Origin: an uncultured Bacteroidales bacterium
GTDB lineage: Bacteria; Bacteroidota; Bacteroidia; Bacteroidales; UBA932
NCBI GenBank assembly: GCA_944325435.1
Contig: CALVAC010000026.1
Location: forward strand, 1 to 40,601
Direction of reading: 5' to 3'
DNA length: 40,601 bases
The translations under genes and the position numbers were made by a program. Below are positions 15,504 through 22,208 of the stretch, piece after piece (within the stretch, counting starts at the first letter, position 1; each line of letters opens with the position of its first letter). The notes under the pieces were generated by a model that was not told where the DNA came from, ran no database searches, and was given only the letters and a program-made list of their open reading frames with translations.

Positions 15504-16567
15504 TGCATTCAGATATGAAGAATATATTATATATGCTGGTTGCCGGAGCAGCGGCCCTGTCCTTTGTCTCCTGCGATGAGTTCGAGCCTGTATTTACGGG
15601 CAAGTACGCTGAGCCGGAGGCTACAAGGACATATACCAAGGCAGAGATAGAGGCGGAAGGCATAGAGTTCATCTCTATCGGGGAACTGAAGCAGATGTAT
15701 TATGACAACGGTTCCATGCCTCTGAACATCAAGGAAGACATTGCGGTTGCCGGGCAGGTGACCACTTCTGATGAGGAGGGGAATTTCTACAGAAGTTTCT
15801 ATATCCAGGACGAGACATCGGGGATAGAGATAAAGATTGGTCTGACAGGACTTTATAATGAATATAAACTCGGACAGTGGGTCTATGTGAAACTCAATGG
15901 GCTTACGCTCGGGGATTATCACGGTTCTCTTCAGGTCGGGTACGAGGACTTTACCGGGGAGTACGAGACCGCCTATATGGGAGTGCGTTTCCTTGTGGAG
16001 GCGCATGTCCTGAAGGGAGAGCCGGGGCAGCCTCTGTCTCCGATAGAGATTACCGCAGACCGGATGACGGATGAGGAACTTATCGGCAAATACGTGGTTA
16101 TCAGGGATGTCACATATACCAATACTCTTTTCTGCCTGGCATACGTGGACCCTAACCTGAACCACAAGGATCAGTCCAACAGGATTTTTCTTGACGAGGA
16201 TAACAAGAAAGCGTGGGGAGTCATAACTTGGGCAATGTCAGACACCAAGTTCGAGGAGTATCTCGATGCGGGGAACTTCGACACCGCCACTACCGGTGAC
16301 AATGCCCATACTGTAGCCGAACTCCGTGCCCAGGGCAGAATCGGGACTACGGCATATTCCGTGACCCAGTATTTTGAGGCGGATGGACAGACTGTCGGCG
16401 TGAGGACGAGCGGTTATTCCAAATTCTCGGACCATGAGATACTTAAAGAGGTGCGGGATGGGTCGGCTACGGTGGATTTCACCGGCATCCTGACTCTGTA
16501 TGACGATGAACCTCAGATCACTCTGATAGATGAGACCGGTATCCACGTCAACAATGATGAGGTGTAA
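15503..16567 (+). CDS. DUF5689-like OB-fold surface lipoprotein, partner of the TonB receptor
   Basis: 354 residues from the ATG that overlaps the receptor's TAA by 1 nt; translation from the ATG at 15515 would give the cleaner signal peptide MKNILYMLVAGAAALSFVSC (Cys20). Acidic DEFEP follows the Cys, favouring surface export. Two OB-fold-like units are seen: IAVAGQVTTSDEEGNFYRSFYIQDETSGIEIKIG...LGQWVYVKL...GSLQVGY (about 80-155), and a C-terminal one around VDFTGILTLYDDEPQITLIDETGI. This pattern matches DUF5689 proteins of Bacteroidota. OB folds commonly bind nucleic acid or oligosaccharide. Being translationally coupled to the receptor, it takes the place SusD has in glycan systems, so I infer a ligand-delivery lid or binding protein. 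Binding has not been shown from sequence. Confidence 0.72.
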   Translation: MHSDMKNILYMLVAGAAALSFVSCDEFEPVFTGKYAEPEATRTYTKAEIEAEGIEFISIGELKQMYYDNGSMPLNIKEDIAVAGQVTTSDEEGNFYRSFYIQDETSGIEIKIGLTGLYNEYKLGQWVYVKLNGLTLGDYHGSLQVGYEDFTGEYETAYMGVRFLVEAHVLKGEPGQPLSPIEITADRMTDEELIGKYVVIRDVTYTNTLFCLAYVDPNLNHKDQSNRIFLDEDNKKAWGVITWAMSDTKFEEYLDAGNFDTATTGDNAHTVAELRAQGRIGTTAYSVTQYFEADGQTVGVRTSGYSKFSDHEILKEVRDGSATVDFTGILTLYDDEPQITLIDETGIHVNNDEV

Positions 16568-16591
16568 ACCGGATAATTTCAGTTATTGACA

Positions 16592-16606
16592 AAGCCTCTA
16601 CGGCTT
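16592..16606 (+). other. Small hairpin between operon genes
   Basis: AAGCC, 5-nt loop, GGCTT in the 53-nt gap before the divergent nuclease gene. There is no T-run, so it is not a terminator; it might affect mRNA stability or relative expression of the last gene. Confidence 0.3.
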
Positions 16607-16620
16607 AACAAATCCTTGCT

Positions 16621-18489
16621 ATGAAAAGACTTTTTGACAACTATGTAGCGGTAGCTGCCATACTGTGCCTGTCGGCAGTATCGTGTGAGAAGACCGGAGA
16701 CGGCACATTCCAGGATGCGGAACTGACCGTGTCTCCTGAGGTGGTAGAGTACAATCCATCCCTGCCGGAGTCCAATGTGTTCACGGTGGAGTCCAATGCG
16801 GGTTGGAAGATAAGCACATCGCATTATATGACCGTGACGGATGTGGTTTCCGGCGAGGCAGGGACTACGGAGGTTCGTATCACTGCCGCTGCGGAGGGCG
16901 AGTCTAAGATTTCCGTGATGTCGGTGCCCCGTGGAGATGGAGACCGTATCATATCGAAATCCGTGACCGTGAGGTATGATCCATCGGGGACGGACGAGCC
17001 GGATGAACCGGAAGAAGGCGAGGTGGTGTACTATGATGATCTGGATGCCGTGGTGACTTCTGACAACTATTGGATTGATCAGAGCAATGACTATATCAAC
17101 AAGACGGGAAGCGGTGCTGCTTCCGTCGAGTATTCTGGTTTATCCGTCGGCATAAGAAACAACTACAGTTCTACGGGATATCAGGACGCTTCAGGTGACA
17201 ATGCTTTCTATTTCGGACGCGATTCATGGTTTGTCGCAAGCGGCATAGAACTTCCTGCTGGAATCTCTACTTTCAGGATTTCTTTCGGTGTTGCAGGGGA
17301 TAATGTGGAGAAAAGGTCGTTTACGGCAAATGAAGACCTGGTGCTCCTGATTGGCAATTCTGCCACGGGAGATTACCGTCAGGTGACATATCAGCGGCCA
17401 GGGACATCGACAAGCTGGGGCTTTGCCCAGGCGGATTTCAGGATAGGCGGGGAGCTGCCTCAGAAACTCTCCATAAGGTTGGAGGGTTCGTGGAATGTCA
17501 GGGTAGATGACCTGAAGCTGTGCGTGCTGTCAGGGAATGTCGGGCAGACTGTGACTTTCGGCCCGGTTTCAGCTTATCCGTGGCCGGAACTGCCTGTTAC
17601 GCTCATTCCGAGCGAGGATTACAGATATATCACCCACTATGCTACCACAGTAGAAAGCGGCAAGAGGGTGAGGAACTATGTCGCGTGCTATGATACGGGC
17701 AGACATAACCCTATGTGGGTGGCTTCGGTGCATCATGGCTGCTATCTGGAGGGCTGGGGAAGGACAGACCCGGACCCGTGGAGACCGGATCCTGAAATGA
17801 CAGGGGAGGAACAGTCAATCATTTACCCATCGGACTGGGAGGAATGGCCGTGGACAGCGAATGGAGGCCGGCCGTCAGATGGATACTATTTCTGGACTGC
17901 GGACTATACAGACGAGTATTTCACCAAGGGACATCTGCTGCGTTCCGATGACAGGAGAGGGGCGGGGAGCGAGATGAATATCCAGACTTTCTATCCTACC
18001 AACATCGCTCCTGAAATGTATCTGCATGTATGGCAGGAGAACGGTGAGGAGACAAGCACTTGGGGAATTGTGGAAGGGTTGCTTTCCGAAGAGTGGACAG
18101 GCAACCGGGACACGACATACGTAGTGACTGGTTGCTATTACGGAGATGACAGCTACACGGCGGTCGATGCAAGCAATGCAGGGGAGATGTTCCAGGGCAG
18201 ATCCAAGACCTGTGTCGTGCCAGTGGCGAGATACAGGGTAATCCTCAAGACAAAGTCGGGCAATACCGGCAAGCCTGTCGCAGAGTGTTCTGCAGATGAG
18301 CTGACTGCGATAGGGTTCTGGTATCCTCAGCGGTTCCCGGGAAACAGCGAGTACGAACCTCAGGAAAGCGAATGGATTTTTACGGTGTCTGAGATAGAGG
18401 AGAAGATAGGCAAGTCATTCAGTTTCTTCCCCGAGATTCCGGAGCAGGTGAAGCAGTCATACGAAAGGTCCGACTGGCCTGGTCTGTAG
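16621..18489 (+). CDS. Divergent NUC1-type nuclease lipoprotein with BACON-like and sandwich domains
   Basis: A 622-residue lipoprotein (Cys22 in AVSC, followed by EKTGD). Layout: BACON-like domain (about 34-118), an acidic Pro/Glu linker (120-134), a beta-sandwich (136-305, with ISTFRISFGV and WNVRVDDLKL) and a NUC1 domain (about 330-610). The nuclease is unusual: the DRGH motif reads T435-K436-G437-H438, so the catalytic His438 is kept while the Asp and Arg are replaced. YPTN with N461 and a W481-G-I-V-E485 element are present, but the residue aligned with the metal-binding Asn (N-x3-W) is Glu477. It also has a Trp/Pro-rich insertion before the motif (about 378-430). It may have altered specificity or reduced activity. 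It is last in the operon, 18 nt before a strong terminator. Confidence 0.75.
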   Translation: MKRLFDNYVAVAAILCLSAVSCEKTGDGTFQDAELTVSPEVVEYNPSLPESNVFTVESNAGWKISTSHYMTVTDVVSGEAGTTEVRITAAAEGESKISVMSVPRGDGDRIISKSVTVRYDPSGTDEPDEPEEGEVVYYDDLDAVVTSDNYWIDQSNDYINKTGSGAASVEYSGLSVGIRNNYSSTGYQDASGDNAFYFGRDSWFVASGIELPAGISTFRISFGVAGDNVEKRSFTANEDLVLLIGNSATGDYRQVTYQRPGTSTSWGFAQADFRIGGELPQKLSIRLEGSWNVRVDDLKLCVLSGNVGQTVTFGPVSAYPWPELPVTLIPSEDYRYITHYATTVESGKRVRNYVACYDTGRHNPMWVASVHHGCYLEGWGRTDPDPWRPDPEMTGEEQSIIYPSDWEEWPWTANGGRPSDGYYFWTADYTDEYFTKGHLLRSDDRRGAGSEMNIQTFYPTNIAPEMYLHVWQENGEETSTWGIVEGLLSEEWTGNRDTTYVVTGCYYGDDSYTAVDASNAGEMFQGRSKTCVVPVARYRVILKTKSGNTGKPVAECSADELTAIGFWYPQRFPGNSEYEPQESEWIFTVSEIEEKIGKSFSFFPEIPEQVKQSYERSDWPGL

Positions 18490-18506
18490 TTTGTCCGGAG
18501 ATTTGA

Positions 18507-18536
18507 ATCCGCGTCCGTCAGGGCGCGGATTTTTTA
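18507..18536 (+). terminator. Strong rho-independent terminator of the nuclease operon
   Basis: ATCCGCGTCC, GTCA tetraloop, GGGCGCGGAT (stem 10 bp with one G-U pair, starting at 18507-18508), then TTTTTT. It is the clearest terminator in the window and marks the 3' end of the operon that begins at 9312. Confidence 0.9.
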
Positions 18537-18576
18537 TTATATTTGGCCTGACGGCCATATATACTGTATCGCCTCG

Positions 18577-18601
18577 GCAATTGCAAGTAAACTTGCATTG
18601 C
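18577..18601 (+). promoter_or_regulatory. Palindrome over the -33 region, possible operator
   Basis: TGCAAGT-AA-ACTTGCA (18582-18597) is a perfect inverted repeat, extended by GCAA / TTGC with one bulged base. It overlaps the -33 element of the M3 peptidase promoter, the position expected for a repressor site. No regulator gene lies next to it. Confidence 0.4.
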
Positions 18602-18623
18602 TCTCGGCTTCTGAGTATATTTG
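18592..18623 (+). promoter_or_regulatory. Promoter of the M3 peptidase gene
   Basis: CTTG at 18592-18595, 20-nt spacer, TATATTTG at 18616-18623, then GCAGG. This fits the Bacteroidota consensus. Because the -7 element lies downstream of an in-frame ATG at 18598, that ATG cannot be the start on this transcript. Confidence 0.7.
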
Positions 18624-18645
18624 CAGGATAACTGTGTACTGGAAT

Positions 18646-20721
18646 ATGCAAAGGATAATTATAATTCTGGCAATGATGATGTCTATTGCGGGATGCGACA
18701 AGGTGAACCCGTTCCTGTTCGAATGGAAATCGAATTACGGGATGCCTCCTTTCGATGAGATAAGGGAGAGCCATTATATGCTGGCGGTGAAGATGGGTAT
18801 GCGTCAGCAGGCTTCTGATGTGGATGCGATTATCGCGAATGCGGATGAACCTACATTCGAGAACACAATAGCGGCATTCGACCGCTCAGGGGCTACTCTC
18901 GACAGGGTGACGGGTGTCCTGTTCAATCTGTCGGAGACAGATGGTTCTCCATCTCTCCAGAGGATTGTGGAGAAGGTCCTGCCTCTACTGTCAGAGCATA
19001 ATGATGACATATTCATGAACCCGTATTTCTTCGAGAGGGTGAAATATCTCTATGACAGGAAAGACGGTCTCGGACTTACCCGGGAGCAGGATATGGTACT
19101 GGAGAAAATATACCGCCGGTTTGCGGACAACGGCATTTCGCTGGATGCGGGAGGCCAGGCCAGGTTGAGGGAGATAAACAGGGAGCTTTCTTCTCTTGAG
19201 TATGAATTCGGCAACAGGCTTCTTGCAGAAAACAATGCCTTTGCGGACAGGTTCGGAGTGACGGTATCGGAATATGCATCTGAAATGGCGTCTTGTGCCG
19301 ACCGTCAGCGCAGGGAGGAGATGTTCAGGGTATATGCTTCGCGCGGATGCCGGGGAGACAGGAATGATACCAGGGGACTCGTGCTTGACATAATGCGCCT
19401 CAGGATTGAAAAGGCCCGCCTGCTGGGGTATGACAGTCCTGCGGACCAGATTCTTTCTGACAAGATGGCCCATAATGCCGCGACGGTGGATGCATTCCTG
19501 GAGACAATCTTCCGTCCGGCTGTTGCGAAGGCAGAGAAGGAGATTGCTGATATGCAGGCGATAATGGATGAAGATGTGGCGAATGGCATTCTTCCTGACG
19601 ATTCCACTTCCATCATCCGTCCGTGGGACTGGGCATATTATGCAGAGCGTGTCCGGGAGAGGAGATACAACCTTAACGAAGCCGAGACAAGGCCTTATTT
19701 CAGGATGGAGAATGTCAGGGAAGGGGTCTTCTCCAATGCAGGCAGGCTTTATGGCCTGAATTTCAGGAAACTCGACAGCGTGGAGGTCTATCATCCGGAT
19801 GTGGAGGCGTTTGAAGTGACCGATTCGGACAGCTCTCTCGTTGGCTATCTGCTGACGGATTATTTCCCGAGACCTACGAAGCGTGGAGGGGCATGGATGA
19901 ACAATTTCCTGCCTCAGTACATAGACAGGCATGGAGATGACCACAGGCCGGTGATTGTCAATGTGGGCAATTTTTCCAGACCGTCCGGAGACACTCCGGC
20001 TCTTCTGACCCTGGATGAAGTGGCCACTATGTTCCATGAATTCGGTCATGCCCTGCACGGTCTGCTCAGCCAGTGTACATACAAGACTGTCAGCGGGACG
20101 GCTGTGGCCAGGGATTTCGTGGAGCTGCCGTCGCAGATCAACGAGAACTGGGCTTTCCAGCCGGAAGTGCTTGCCACGTATGCAAGACACTGGCAGACAG
20201 GGGAGGTGATTCCGGATTCGCTTGTGGCCAAGATCAATGCTGCCGCGAAGTTCAACCAGGGTTTCATGACGACAGAGCTCGCAGCGGCAGCAATACTGGA
20301 TATGAAATGGCATGAACTGACATCTGTCGAAGTGGATGCGGACAGTCCGTATGCATCAGAGACTCCAGCGGGAGATGGCAGGATGCTGTTGGATCCGTTG
20401 AAGTTCGAGGAATATGTATGTAAGCGGATGGGACTGATAGATGAGATAATCCCACGTTACCGCACGACATATTTCAACCATATCTTCAACAGTGGGTATT
20501 CTGCGGGATATTACAGCTATCTCTGGGCCGAGGTGCTTGACAAGGATGCATTTGAACTTTTCAGGGAGAGGGGTATTTTCGACGGCCGCACTGCCGCGTC
20601 TTTCAGGAAGAATATCCTCGAGAAAGGCGGCAGTGAAGATCCGATGATCCTTTACAGACGCTTCCGTGGAGCTGACCCTGACCCTGCCGCACTTCTCCGT
20701 GCCCGGGGCCTTGCCGATTAG
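18646..20721 (+). CDS. M3-family zinc metallopeptidase, lipoprotein (dipeptidyl carboxypeptidase-like)
   Basis: A 691-residue peptidase of the M3A / thimet oligopeptidase-Dcp type. The zinc site is complete: H464-E-F-G-H468 and a third ligand E493 in RDFVELPSQ, 29 residues after the first His as in the family. LPSQINENW and the C-terminal FNHIFNSGYSAGYYSYLWAEVLDKDAFELF block are also family signatures. The start is at 18646, since the promoter -7 element excludes the ATG at 18598; this gives a lipoprotein signal, MQRIIIILAMMMSIAGC (Cys17). Dcp-type enzymes remove C-terminal dipeptides or cut short peptides; lipidation suggests it acts in the envelope rather than the cytosol, where E. coli Dcp works. 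Transcribed alone. Confidence 0.93.
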   Translation: MQRIIIILAMMMSIAGCDKVNPFLFEWKSNYGMPPFDEIRESHYMLAVKMGMRQQASDVDAIIANADEPTFENTIAAFDRSGATLDRVTGVLFNLSETDGSPSLQRIVEKVLPLLSEHNDDIFMNPYFFERVKYLYDRKDGLGLTREQDMVLEKIYRRFADNGISLDAGGQARLREINRELSSLEYEFGNRLLAENNAFADRFGVTVSEYASEMASCADRQRREEMFRVYASRGCRGDRNDTRGLVLDIMRLRIEKARLLGYDSPADQILSDKMAHNAATVDAFLETIFRPAVAKAEKEIADMQAIMDEDVANGILPDDSTSIIRPWDWAYYAERVRERRYNLNEAETRPYFRMENVREGVFSNAGRLYGLNFRKLDSVEVYHPDVEAFEVTDSDSSLVGYLLTDYFPRPTKRGGAWMNNFLPQYIDRHGDDHRPVIVNVGNFSRPSGDTPALLTLDEVATMFHEFGHALHGLLSQCTYKTVSGTAVARDFVELPSQINENWAFQPEVLATYARHWQTGEVIPDSLVAKINAAAKFNQGFMTTELAAAAILDMKWHELTSVEVDADSPYASETPAGDGRMLLDPLKFEEYVCKRMGLIDEIIPRYRTTYFNHIFNSGYSAGYYSYLWAEVLDKDAFELFRERGIFDGRTAASFRKNILEKGGSEDPMILYRRFRGADPDPAALLRARGLAD

Positions 20722-20755
20722 CTTTGAAAACCGGTTCAAGAAAGTCATAATCGAT

Positions 20756-20783
20756 AAACTGCGGAACAGAATCCGCAGTTTTT
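20756..20783 (+). terminator. Hairpin 1 of palindrome cluster, likely terminator of M3 gene
   Basis: AAACTGCGGA (20756-20765), 6-nt loop, TCCGCAGTTT (20772-20781), then TT: a perfect 10-bp stem with a T-run, 35 nt after the M3 stop codon. Confidence 0.6.
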
Positions 20784-20892
20784 GCATAGAATTGCGGATT
20801 TTACTCCGCAATTTATCTTTTATCGGTACTTTTTGCTTAAGTGTGGAATGAAATCCGCAGTTTTTAACTAAAATTGCGGATTCTGTTCCACA
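20756..20892. repeat. Cluster of related palindromes with TGCGGA / TCCGCA cores
   Basis: Three hairpins share one core. HP1 spans 20756-20781. HP2 is AATTGCGGA / TCCGCAATT at 20790-20813. HP3 spans 20842-20892: outer arms TGTGGAA / TTCCACA, a symmetric 3x3 internal loop, inner arms AATCCGCAGTTTT / AAAATTGCGGATT with one G-U pair. TGCGGA or its complement occurs six times. GGAACAGAATCCGCA (20763-20777) is also the exact inverse of 20875-20889, and AATCCGCAGTTTTT is repeated directly (20770 and 20852). The cluster fills almost the whole gap before the ATPase gene. It could be a REP/MITE-like element, a regulatory RNA structure, or a protein-binding array. Confidence 0.8.
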
Positions 20893-20898
20893 ATTTTG

Positions 20899-20906
20899 TA
20901 TATTTG
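20899..20906 (+). promoter_or_regulatory. -7 element of the ATPase gene
   Basis: TATATTTG followed by GCAAA, 17 nt before the ATG. The nearest TTG (20874-20876) is 22 nt upstream and lies inside hairpin 3 of the palindrome cluster, so structure or protein binding there could affect transcription. Confidence 0.6.
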
Positions 20907-20923
20907 CAAAAATGTAAGGAAAT

Positions 20924-22105
20924 ATGGATTTGAGTCAACTGTTTGATCTGTATTCTGTCAAACTGTCCGAGACAGATGCCGGGTTTGTCCGTTATCTGCA
21001 TGACAGGATAAACTGGAATTCAAGGCTGATAGCCATAGTAGGGGCCAGAGGGGTTGGTAAGACGACCATGGTCCTCCAGCATATTCTGTTGACTGATGCG
21101 GTTAAAGAATCATTGTATATCGCTGCGGACAACACATATTTTTCTACCAATACTCTTTTTGACACTGCATCTGCATTTGTGAAAGGAGGAGGCAAGATGC
21201 TTTATATAGATGAGATACATAAATATCCTGACTGGTCGAGGGAAGTGAAGATGATGTATGATTATCTTCCGGATCTCAGAGTCGTTGTGACAGGGTCGTC
21301 TGTTCTTGATATAGTCAAGGGTACGGATGCGGACTTGAGCCGCCGTGCAATACCTTACACGATGGAGGGACTGTCTTTCCGCGAGTATTTGAATTTCTCT
21401 CTTGGGTTGCATATTGAGCCGCTTTCTCTTGATGATATCATTGCCGGCAATATTGCCCTTCCTCAGGAGATCAGACATCCTCTCGTGCATTTCAAGGATT
21501 ATCTTGCCAAGGGATATTTCCCGTTTTTCAGCCAGGATGATTATTTCATCCGCCTTGAAAATGTCATAAACCATACTATGGAAATAGATATACCGGCTTT
21601 TGCAGGCATGAGTATAGCGACATCCAGGAAACTGAAAAAGCTGCTTTATGTCATCTCCCGGAATGTCCCGTTCAAGCCGAATTTTTCGGAAATCGGAAGG
21701 ACTCTGTCTATGGACAGAGGAACGGTGGCGGATTATATGGTGTATATCGAGAAATCAGGACTGACAAGGCAGCTGAATATGTCAGGAGGTGGAATGTCTA
21801 TTTTTGAAAAACCGGAGAAGGTTTATCTCGGCAATACGAATTTCATTTATGCGCTTTCTGACGGGATGCAGAATCCCGGCAATGTCAGGGAGACTTTCTT
21901 CTTGTCTGCAATGTCTGTCAATCACACTGTGACGGCATCTCCTGTGGCAGATTTTGTTGTGGATGGGCATACTTTTGAAGTCGGGGGCAAAGGTAAGACA
22001 GGGAAACAGGTCAAGGATGTCGGGGATGCCTATATAGTCAAGGATGATATCGAACATGCTTATATGAATATCATTCCTCTTTGGGCTTTCGGGCTTGACT
22101 ATTGA
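20924..22105 (+). CDS. AAA_14-type ATPase with DUF4143-like C-terminal domain
   Basis: A 393-residue cytoplasmic protein. Walker A is G40-A-R-G-V-G-K-T47; the Walker B-like strand is KMLYIDEIHKYPDW; a VVVTGSS sensor-type strand follows. The middle (about 220-300) looks like a winged helix (SRNVPFKPNFSEIGRTLSMDRGTVADYMVYIEKSGL). The C-terminus contains ADFVVDGHTFEVGGKGKTGKQ, in the place where DUF4143 proteins have a PD-(D/E)xK-like fold with D and ExK; here E and K are separated by two glycines, so nuclease activity is doubtful. Such ATPases form large paralogous families in Bacteroidota and their role is not established. It is alone, preceded by a palindrome cluster and followed by a dispersed repeat, which suggests a mobile or laterally acquired unit. 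Confidence 0.8.
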   Translation: MDLSQLFDLYSVKLSETDAGFVRYLHDRINWNSRLIAIVGARGVGKTTMVLQHILLTDAVKESLYIAADNTYFSTNTLFDTASAFVKGGGKMLYIDEIHKYPDWSREVKMMYDYLPDLRVVVTGSSVLDIVKGTDADLSRRAIPYTMEGLSFREYLNFSLGLHIEPLSLDDIIAGNIALPQEIRHPLVHFKDYLAKGYFPFFSQDDYFIRLENVINHTMEIDIPAFAGMSIATSRKLKKLLYVISRNVPFKPNFSEIGRTLSMDRGTVADYMVYIEKSGLTRQLNMSGGGMSIFEKPEKVYLGNTNFIYALSDGMQNPGNVRETFFLSAMSVNHTVTASPVADFVVDGHTFEVGGKGKTGKQVKDVGDAYIVKDDIEHAYMNIIPLWAFGLDY

Positions 22106-22113
22106 TGCCGTCC

Positions 22114-22142
22114 TGTCATCCTGAACGGAGTGAAGGATCTGA
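22114..22142. repeat. Dispersed intergenic repeat (TGTCATCCTGAACGGAGTGA type)
   Basis: The unit runs from TGTCATCCTGAACGG to GAAGGATCTGA and has ATCCT / AGGAT at its ends. On the minus strand it reads as ILHSVQDD, a peptide often seen when this repeat is wrongly translated. The same type of repeat is scattered between genes in many Bacteroidota. It lies between the convergent ATPase and gpmI genes. Confidence 0.7.
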
Positions 22143-22180
22143 AAAAACACCCGGCAGAAGCGTTTCGGCTATCTGTCGGG
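22142..22180 (-). terminator. Terminator of gpmI
   Basis: Arms CCCGGCAGA (22150-22158) and TCTGTCGGG (22172-22180) form a 9-bp stem with one G-U pair. On the minus strand the stem is followed by a T-run (six A on the plus strand at 22142-22147), 29 nt after the gpmI stop. Confidence 0.7.
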
Positions 22181-22208
22181 CGATATTGTCTGGCGTCCTG
22201 TGCCTCTC

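Noticed and set aside
18598..18645. Upstream ATG for the M3 peptidase
   Set aside because: It lies upstream of the -7 element and would place 16 polar residues before a good lipoprotein signal peptide.
18991..20313. Long minus-strand open frame (440 codons) opposite the M3 peptidase gene
   Set aside because: Antisense shadow of a well-supported gene: composition is odd (rich in His, Arg, Pro, Ile), with no recognisable motifs and no promoter.
20756..20892. CRISPR array
   Set aside because: The repeats are inverted hairpins of unequal size without regular spacers, and no cas genes are nearby.
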